Source of the DNA: Lachnospiraceae bacterium
GTDB taxonomy: Bacteria > Bacillota_A > Clostridia > Lachnospirales > Lachnospiraceae
NCBI GenBank assembly: GCA_024699595.1
Contig: JAILPG010000110.1
Location: forward strand, 1 to 18,938
Length of the DNA stretch: 18,938 nt
Direction of reading: 5' to 3'
The notes under the pieces were generated by a model. That model did no database searches. It saw only the letters and a program-made list of their open reading frames with translations, and was not told the DNA's origin. Positions within the stretch are counted from its first letter, which is position 1, and every line of letters starts with the position of its first letter. Below are positions 13,620 through 18,938 of the stretch, piece by piece. The position numbers were made by a program, and so were the translations under genes.

Positions 13620-16600
13620 ATGGCGAAAAACAAGTTAGTTAAGATAACCGTATCGTTAGCCATGGCAGCAGTGATGACTGTGGCCGGTTTTAGCGCTCCC
13701 GGAAACGGAGATATGTCCTCTTACAGGATATTTGCGGCCACCTCGGAAGATGATGCCACGGAAGTCAAAAAAACTGCTGACAAGTCATTCTTTGAAGCAC
13801 ATGGTCTTACCGAATCAAAGGAAACCTCCTTTATCCTAAAGACCTATATCGGGGACAGGGTAACGGTTGAGGATATTGAAGAGACCGAGATGCCTGTAGA
13901 GTATACCTATCTCGGGGAAAATGTGATCTCGGGAACCGGAAGAAAAGATGTAAAGGCTTATTTTTCATTTGACAATCCCGTTACCGATACAGATAAGGGG
14001 GTCCATGCCTGGTTCAGCGCCTTTGACAGGGACACGGGTATCTGCTTTGAATCTGCAGGCGCCGAAAAGCTTGACGTATTCGTGAAGTTTGACTGGGAGG
14101 CAGACGAAAACGATAACGAGTATGCAGTTGCGGTCACGGTAAACTGTCCCGAAGATTATTATGGCACGGTCTTCTACTGCTCCGGCGGAAATTCGGCCAC
14201 GCATGCAGCGGAACTGGAACTGGATTTTGATAATGAATCATACACTATAGACGAGCTTCCGTACTTTGCAAACGACGGAAAGGATAATTTCTATTTTATA
14301 GCGTCCGATAAAGCGGACACTAAAAAAGCGGCTGTAGAAAAAAAGGACATTAAGGATTCCGCAAACGGTAATGCGGACGGAACCATAACCGTCGGTGATT
14401 CTACGGTAAGCTTTGGATCGGGCTCAGGTCAGGCTCTTCTGATAGAGGATACGGCACCCCTTCCGGACAGTGCAAACAGCAACGGTTATATGCTGGTGCT
14501 TGATGAAGACGCACCCAGTGAAGTTAAGATATCTATGAAGGCAGATGAGCCGAAGGATGGTGCTGTCACCAGGATAAAGCTTGGATTCCCCTGTGTTGAT
14601 CAGGATGGAAACGAGGATTTTCTCTGGATCCCTGCAGATACCGTCAGAAAGGGAAATACTGTCAGCACACAGATCGATCTGAAGGATTATGAAGGTGTCG
14701 TTGATGATTTCCAGTTTAACGGTACAGCCCAGTTTGAGGATGAGGCACTCGATGCCGGAAAGAGACTCGTGAACGCTGCCGATGCAAAGGCCATGGGAGT
14801 CAAGTATACGGTGCGTTATTTCAGTGAAAATGTATTTGAGATAATGTCTCCCGGCAAAAAATTCCAGATAAACCTTCCCGAATCACTGTATAACGATGAT
14901 ACCGTTGACAAGAAGAAGCTGTTTAAGTTCGAAGACATGGAGAGACTCGGCGAGGATATGGAATCACTGCTGGCTGAGTATAAAGAAGAGTTTACGAAGA
15001 ATACCCGTTCCAAATGGCCGGTAATGGTGGAAGACTGCCCTTATAAGGATGCAGTCGGGGGCTACGGATGCGGACTTACCCAGAACGGATGCGTGATGTA
15101 CTTAAAATTCGCAAGCCTCGGGGACGGATATAAGAGAGGCGGCACTTATGACGGCGGCTCCAACAGTATGTATCATACTCTTGCGCATGAGCTGTTTCAT
15201 TTCATACAGTGGGAATATACCAACAAGAGCCTGCGTTCGCTCTGGTTTGACGAAGCCACGGCGGTATATTATGAGGACGAAAAGGGTGATACCGCAGGAA
15301 TCGGAAGCGATAATAATTACAGGCATGATGCATTACGCCAGTATTTCGGCATTACTCCCTCAAGTACCTTCTTTGTCTTATCTGACTCGGCTGAGAAGGA
15401 CGGTTACGGCAGAAGGGCTCTCATAGAGTATCTGGTGCAGACCTTTGGCGATGATTTCATGTCCCAGAAGATCATGCCCAATTATACGGTGAAATCTTCC
15501 GGAAAACCCATTGAGGACATGCTGACCAAGCAGACCGAAAAGACAATGGCGGAGCTTACCAGGGATTATTATTACAAGCTGGTGGGAACCAATGAATTAA
15601 AGGGCAGGTTCATAGAGCCCTGGGAGATCACAAGAGGAACCGTTGACGGTTACGGTGAAAGACTTCCGAAGGAACTTTATACAAGAGCTGATTTTACCGG
15701 TAAGGGAAAAGAGCAGTTTTCCTTCCCTCTGCCGCGCTACGGCGTGCATTTTGTATCCATTGAGGGAAAGAATCTTCCTGCAAAGTATGAAAGCTTTGAT
15801 GTAACTCTTGATACTCCGAATACCACGGCGATACTGTTTGATATTTACGGTGAGACCTATGAGGATATCTCTGTGTACCGCTCCTGGGAAGAGGGCCTTG
15901 ACTACAATTATGTGGAAGGCCACAGCTATCTGTTGATGGTCATAAATGAGTCTGATACCAATTACGGCGGGGGCAGTATGGGAGGCACTGCATCCATTTC
16001 CGTAAAAGTTCATGACATGAATGAGGATTTAAGCGGTTCGTTCCCTGACAAGCCGGAAAAGATCGCAGCTGAGTGCGAAGGATATGTAACAAGAAGAGTT
16101 GCGGCAAAACGCGGCCCCGTTACGGTATATAATTATGAGGATGTTGCGGCCACGGCTAAGATATCATTGAACCAGTCAGGAACCATGAGTGTCCGCGTTA
16201 CCTCGAATGAGACCGGTGAAGAGCTCATGAAGGGCCAGTTACAGTACAATTCCTCAACCGGACAGGCATCAAATTCCGAAAGCTCGCTTCAGTTTGAAAG
16301 AGGAAACTACGACGAGGACGGAGAGCTCATGACCGTAAGGATCCATGACAATTACGCCACGGGCGGCATTCATATGGTATTTGACGGTCTTATAGAGACA
16401 GTGGAGCAGAAGAAAGAGGAGAAGCCTCTTAAGGTCGACTACTCGGGATCCTATAACTGTGAGGAGGAGCAGGAAGATTACATGGGCTTCGGAGTGACCG
16501 GATTCAGGACTGCTTTCGACAATGCCTTAAGCGGTATTACGGTATCGGTAGGAAAGGATGGTTCCTTCAGTGGGTCCGGAAGCTACAGTGCTTCTTATGA

Positions 16601-17069
16601 TGCTGAGGAAAGCTGGGATGCCAGATTCATGAAAGCTCCGATAGACAGGAAAGAATCAGTTTCGGTTACTGTTTCGATAAGCGGTAAGGTCGGTGAAGAC
16701 GGAAAAGGAACCTTTAAGATCACCGGAAGCGGCCAGCTGTCAGGAAACGGCTCCGGAAAAGCGGCAATGGATGATCCTTCCGACTATAATTACACTAAAG
16801 CTACCCGAACCGAGGACTGGAAATACAATTACAGTCTTTCGATCGAGGGCGATGCGGAAATGACGGAATGGGATAATAAAAACGGAAACAGAGTACCGGC
16901 TCTTTTCCTCTCATTTGACGGAGAAGCGATCGTTAACGGAAACTATGAGGAACATGAGGTGCACGTTTTCCCCAATAACACCTTATGGGACGATGTGCAT
17001 TATGATTATTCCGATCCGCTGAATAATAAAGAATGGGTATACTCGGGACTGTTCATATACCTTAAGTAA
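13620..17069 (+). CDS. large exported HExxH metallopeptidase-like protein
   Basis: 1149 residues; AAGGAGGT (13607-13614) precedes the ATG at 13620. A signal peptide (basic start, hydrophobic ~8-25, probable cleavage near 39-40) directs export. Residues ~48-230 are the domain shared with the C-terminus of the protein at 981. A beta-rich region with a KADEPKDGAVTRIKLGF segment follows (~255-400). The catalytic region contains H523-E524-L-F-H527, with E545 in a WFDEATAVYYE segment 18 residues later, consistent with a gluzincin zinc site. Two or three Cys (around 475-495) may form disulfides. Downstream lie beta-sandwich-like segments (~690-960) and a Gly/Ser/Tyr-rich end domain (~970-1149). There is no anchor motif. 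Probably an extracellular zinc peptidase whose substrate may be surface proteins. The specific family is not recognised, and activity is unproven. Confidence 0.85.
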   Translation: MAKNKLVKITVSLAMAAVMTVAGFSAPGNGDMSSYRIFAATSEDDATEVKKTADKSFFEAHGLTESKETSFILKTYIGDRVTVEDIEETEMPVEYTYLGENVISGTGRKDVKAYFSFDNPVTDTDKGVHAWFSAFDRDTGICFESAGAEKLDVFVKFDWEADENDNEYAVAVTVNCPEDYYGTVFYCSGGNSATHAAELELDFDNESYTIDELPYFANDGKDNFYFIASDKADTKKAAVEKKDIKDSANGNADGTITVGDSTVSFGSGSGQALLIEDTAPLPDSANSNGYMLVLDEDAPSEVKISMKADEPKDGAVTRIKLGFPCVDQDGNEDFLWIPADTVRKGNTVSTQIDLKDYEGVVDDFQFNGTAQFEDEALDAGKRLVNAADAKAMGVKYTVRYFSENVFEIMSPGKKFQINLPESLYNDDTVDKKKLFKFEDMERLGEDMESLLAEYKEEFTKNTRSKWPVMVEDCPYKDAVGGYGCGLTQNGCVMYLKFASLGDGYKRGGTYDGGSNSMYHTLAHELFHFIQWEYTNKSLRSLWFDEATAVYYEDEKGDTAGIGSDNNYRHDALRQYFGITPSSTFFVLSDSAEKDGYGRRALIEYLVQTFGDDFMSQKIMPNYTVKSSGKPIEDMLTKQTEKTMAELTRDYYYKLVGTNELKGRFIEPWEITRGTVDGYGERLPKELYTRADFTGKGKEQFSFPLPRYGVHFVSIEGKNLPAKYESFDVTLDTPNTTAILFDIYGETYEDISVYRSWEEGLDYNYVEGHSYLLMVINESDTNYGGGSMGGTASISVKVHDMNEDLSGSFPDKPEKIAAECEGYVTRRVAAKRGPVTVYNYEDVAATAKISLNQSGTMSVRVTSNETGEELMKGQLQYNSSTGQASNSESSLQFERGNYDEDGELMTVRIHDNYATGGIHMVFDGLIETVEQKKEEKPLKVDYSGSYNCEEEQEDYMGFGVTGFRTAFDNALSGITVSVGKDGSFSGSGSYSASYDAEESWDARFMKAPIDRKESVSVTVSISGKVGEDGKGTFKITGSGQLSGNGSGKAAMDDPSDYNYTKATRTEDWKYNYSLSIEGDAEMTEWDNKNGNRVPALFLSFDGEAIVNGNYEEHEVHVFPNNTLWDDVHYDYSDPLNNKEWVYSGLFIYLK

Positions 17070-17143
17070 GTGGGCAACCGGGGGATACGGTTTACAGTAA
17101 AGGCATATATATTTCAGGCAGAAGGCAGAAAACAGGACGTAAT

Positions 17144-17764
17144 ATGAATGGCTTGATCTACTACATTAACAGCTTTAAAACCGAGGATGGACAAAACAGC
17201 GACACAAAGATCCTGCGCTCTGTGATCATAGCGGTCGTAACGCTTCTGTACGGCCTGATCTGCCTTTTGTTTGATATCACACTCATGCCTTACCAGGTCT
17301 TCTCGGTCCTCTATCTGTTTACAGCGGTCATACTTACCAGGCAGGTGCTGAAAGATGCATATAAAAAGAACGGAAACAGCATCCCGGTAATGCTTACCTA
17401 TCTGCCGGCTGCTATATGGTTTGTACTGTTTACGTATTTCGACCTCTTCTTTATAGGCTTCGGTCCGGCCAGAGGATTCCGCTCAGTAATGACTTCGTTA
17501 CTGTATTTTGTGGTCATTCTTCTGTTCTATGTATTGATCACCTTCTTAATGCTTGATAATATCTATGAGCATTTTTCAGCAAATAAAAAACAGGCACTCT
17601 GGATCGGTGTAGGGGCCGCGCTGGTCTCGATAATTATAGTATGGTATTTTTCACTCAGAGCCTTTTATTCTACGGAAAGTAAGATCGGGCTCACAAAGGA
17701 GCTGTGCATTGACAGTTTCGGCTGGTTTACGCACTTCTGGTCTGTTCTTGGCTTTTTTAAGTGA
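17144..17764 (+). CDS. small multi-pass membrane protein, unknown function
   Basis: 206 residues; AGGA (17134-17137) lies six bases before the ATG at 17144, a weak but usable site. Five hydrophobic segments are visible: about 25-45, 48-67, 82-106, 115-139 and 150-170. A ~35-residue polar tail contains a Trp/Phe-rich end. No conserved motif or family recognised. It follows the peptidase gene by 74 bases and precedes a second membrane protein of similar size, so it may belong to the same transcription unit. Confidence 0.75.
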   Translation: MNGLIYYINSFKTEDGQNSDTKILRSVIIAVVTLLYGLICLLFDITLMPYQVFSVLYLFTAVILTRQVLKDAYKKNGNSIPVMLTYLPAAIWFVLFTYFDLFFIGFGPARGFRSVMTSLLYFVVILLFYVLITFLMLDNIYEHFSANKKQALWIGVGAALVSIIIVWYFSLRAFYSTESKIGLTKELCIDSFGWFTHFWSVLGFFK

Positions 17765-17842
17765 TAGCCGGGCAGGGTTTTAAACGGAGTACTTTAAAAA
17801 GCAGGAACAGGATCGTGCTAAACAACAAGGAAAGATAAAAGA

Positions 17843-18442
17843 ATGGATAATCTCAGACAGAAGACCGAAGATCTTATCTCAGGGGCAAACGGCATACTGA
17901 TACAGAAAATATCTCTTGCAGTGATGTTTGCGGCAATAGGATGTGTACTCGGAAGATATGAAACGGATAAGCTTTCATCAATGACTGATGCGCCGGATTA
18001 TATCTGCGCACTGTTGTATGCTTTGTTTACTGTTGTGTGCATTTGTTTTCTTGTGCCCAAAATGACATTTAAGGACACAGAGGATAAAGAGATCATCTCA
18101 GACAGGTATTACAGGATCATCATCGTACTTGCCGTAATAGCGGTCTTTTGCTCAATGGATCCCAATCCGCTTGGCTTTGTCATCTCTCTTATTGTAAGGC
18201 TGTTCTGCGGGCTTTCATGGAATATCGGATACTTTTTCTACAATAAAGATTTTCCGCTTATAGTACGCATATGCCTTTGCATAGCGGATGCTGCGATATT
18301 CATAACCGTACTTCACCTTATCATTCATTACACAATGAAGCTTATCTTCAGGGAACCCGAAGAGGAAACAACAGCTCCTGCTGCCAATCCCGTTTCAGGT
18401 GAAAGCGGTACTTCTGCAGGCATTCCTTCCAATGCGGATTGA
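17843..18442 (+). CDS. small multi-pass membrane protein with polar C-terminal tail
   Basis: 199 residues; AAGGAAAG (17827-17834) lies eight bases before the ATG at 17843. About five hydrophobic segments are visible (about 19-37, 50-70, 89-105, 108-128 and 140-165), interrupted by charged loops such as KMTFKDTEDKE. The last 30 residues are an Ala/Pro/Ser/Thr/Glu-rich tail without structure. No family recognised, and I see no clear sequence similarity to the membrane protein just upstream despite similar size. It is the last plus-strand gene before a convergent minus-strand gene; its 3' end may overlap coding-like sequence on the other strand. Confidence 0.75.
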   Translation: MDNLRQKTEDLISGANGILIQKISLAVMFAAIGCVLGRYETDKLSSMTDAPDYICALLYALFTVVCICFLVPKMTFKDTEDKEIISDRYYRIIIVLAVIAVFCSMDPNPLGFVISLIVRLFCGLSWNIGYFFYNKDFPLIVRICLCIADAAIFITVLHLIIHYTMKLIFREPEEETTAPAANPVSGESGTSAGIPSNAD

Positions 18443-18445
18443 ACC

Positions 18446-18549
18446 GGGGTTCCGCTTCGGGATCTTTTTTCCAGTGGGCAAAAAGTGTGATATCTTCCTC
18501 AAGACAGCTCTTTCTGTAGGCGGTGATGAGCTTTCCTCCGTCACTCCCC
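18446..18549 (-). pseudogene. frameshifted 3' segment of minus-strand gene, Listeria-Bacteroides-repeat-like
   Basis: Downstream of the TGA at 18541-18543, another minus-strand frame reads as convincing coding sequence: GGKLITAYRKS, then DITLFAHWKKDPEAEP. The GG-K-x-[IV]-T...ITL-[YF]-A-x-W pattern is typical of the end of a Listeria-Bacteroides (Flg_new/InlB B-repeat-like) unit. Codon use matches the neighbours. Removing one base from the CCCC run at 18546-18549 (GGGG on the minus strand) joins this frame to the upstream one. The joined frame would stop at 18348-18350, overlapping the convergent plus-strand gene by ~95 bases. It could be a real frameshift, a sequence error, or a leftover fragment of another gene. 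Confidence 0.45.
18447..18470 (+). terminator. terminator-like hairpin ending the plus-strand gene run
   Basis: Five bases after the stop, GGGTTCC (18447-18453) can pair with GGGATCT (18459-18465), using three G-U wobbles around a 5-base loop, and six T end the element (18465-18470). The position between convergent genes fits. The wobbles make it moderate, and it would work only for plus-strand transcripts. Confidence 0.4.
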
Positions 18550-18938
18550 GTAATCATAGTCATCATATACTCCGTATTCCGCTGCCATTGACAGGTTGTA
18601 GCCATCCGATGCACGAAGGACATAGATGTCATATTCCACATCATTTTCATGATTGCCGCACCATCCTCCGTAATCGTACTCCTCCTCGTAAGGCCACCAT
18701 CTGAAAGCCGGAGAGCAGGTAAAATAAGCCATTTCGGCATAATCATCCCTGCCGTAACCATTCGATCCATCCATTTCATCGAAGCTGTCCCCCTCGTGAT
18801 ACCACTGTTGGGAAGCTGCGATCGAAAGGGAGTCGGCAACATAGTCGCCGGTAATATCGACATTCATAAGCCTGTCATAATACTCGCTGTTTTTATATGG
18901 CTCGGAAAAATCCGGGCGTAAAAAGAGACTTCCGTTAA
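18541..18938 (-). CDS. partial minus-strand protein, Tyr/Asp/Glu-rich, start outside window
   Basis: The frame is open from the window edge to the TGA at 18541-18543, giving ~131 residues of the C-terminal part. A Met at 18865-18867 is internal: the codons upstream of it (…FLRPDFSEPYKNSEYYDRL) look equally coding. The sequence is acidic and Tyr/Trp-rich, with segments CSPAFRWWPYEEEYDYGG and YDIYVLRASDGYNLSMA, a style like the exported acidic lipoprotein at 10719, but I see no alignable similarity. No family recognised. The stop lies right beside a possible frameshift, so the natural C-terminus may be longer. Confidence 0.65.
   Translation of the reverse strand, partial: NGSLFLRPDFSEPYKNSEYYDRLMNVDITGDYVADSLSIAASQQWYHEGDSFDEMDGSNGYGRDDYAEMAYFTCSPAFRWWPYEEEYDYGGWCGNHENDVEYDIYVLRASDGYNLSMAAEYGVYDDYDYGE

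Noticed and set aside
16176..16200. A TMSVR sequence in the exported peptidase-like protein, like the triple motif at 1287-1541
   Set aside because: It lies in a beta-strand context outside the cell, lacks the following His-Ala and the preceding pattern, and is probably chance.
17091..17112. TTTACA and TATATA as a promoter before the first small membrane protein
   Set aside because: The spacing is only about nine bases, too short for a sigma-A promoter.
18348..18863. Full 171-residue minus-strand frame at the right end as an independent gene
   Set aside because: Its first two thirds are Met/Ser-rich shadow sequence overlapping the better Tyr/Asp-rich frame; only the last third looks coding and is reported as a frameshifted segment.

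Overview
The window reads as chromosomal DNA of a low-to-mid GC Gram-positive anaerobe, most likely a Lachnospiraceae-type Clostridia. The basis is AGA/AGG-dominated arginine codons, frequent ATA isoleucine codons, strong AAGGAG/AGGAGG ribosome binding sites, Thr-Pro-rich linkers in secreted proteins, and two lipobox lipoproteins. No rRNA, tRNA, IS element, phage gene or CRISPR array was found. This assignment is inference from style, not from a marker gene.

Layout. Ten genes lie on the plus strand with gaps of about 45-140 bases, enough for one or a few co-transcribed units. A truncated minus-strand gene converges on them at the right edge. The first block (2-6560) is a zinc-ribbon/membrane group: a multi-pass membrane protein cut by the window edge; a single-pass protein with an N-terminal zinc ribbon and a C-terminal extracytoplasmic domain; an SPFH (stomatin/prohibitin-like) protein with three C-terminal zinc ribbons, resembling B. 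subtilis YdjI; a TFIIB-type double zinc-ribbon membrane protein, resembling YdjG; and a zinc-ribbon protein with two membrane segments and a possible PH-like tail. The second block (6684-17069) encodes exported products: a ~1300-residue protein built from five ~180-residue repeats, a very acidic DUF3298-type lipoprotein, a DUF1002-type lipoprotein, and an 1149-residue exported protein with an HExxH metallopeptidase motif. The third block (17144-18442) holds two small multi-pass membrane proteins of unknown function.

How the parts may work together. YdjG/YdjI-like proteins are known in B. subtilis next to the PspA envelope-stress protein; no PspA is visible here. The most telling link in the window is a ~185-residue domain shared by the extracytoplasmic half of the single-pass zinc-ribbon protein (2214-2780) and the N-terminus of the exported HExxH protein (about 13760-14310). 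It ties the cytoplasmic/membrane zinc-ribbon block physically to the secreted block. I infer an envelope-associated system in which a membrane zinc-ribbon/SPFH assembly is paired with a cell-surface repeat protein, lipoproteins and a peptidase. Its biochemical function cannot be read from sequence alone.

Other notable structure: three copies of a TMSVRHA-type short motif in the cytoplasmic half of the single-pass protein, T-tract-less hairpins in three intergenic gaps, and an apparent single-base frameshift at a run of four C (18546-18549) in the minus-strand gene.
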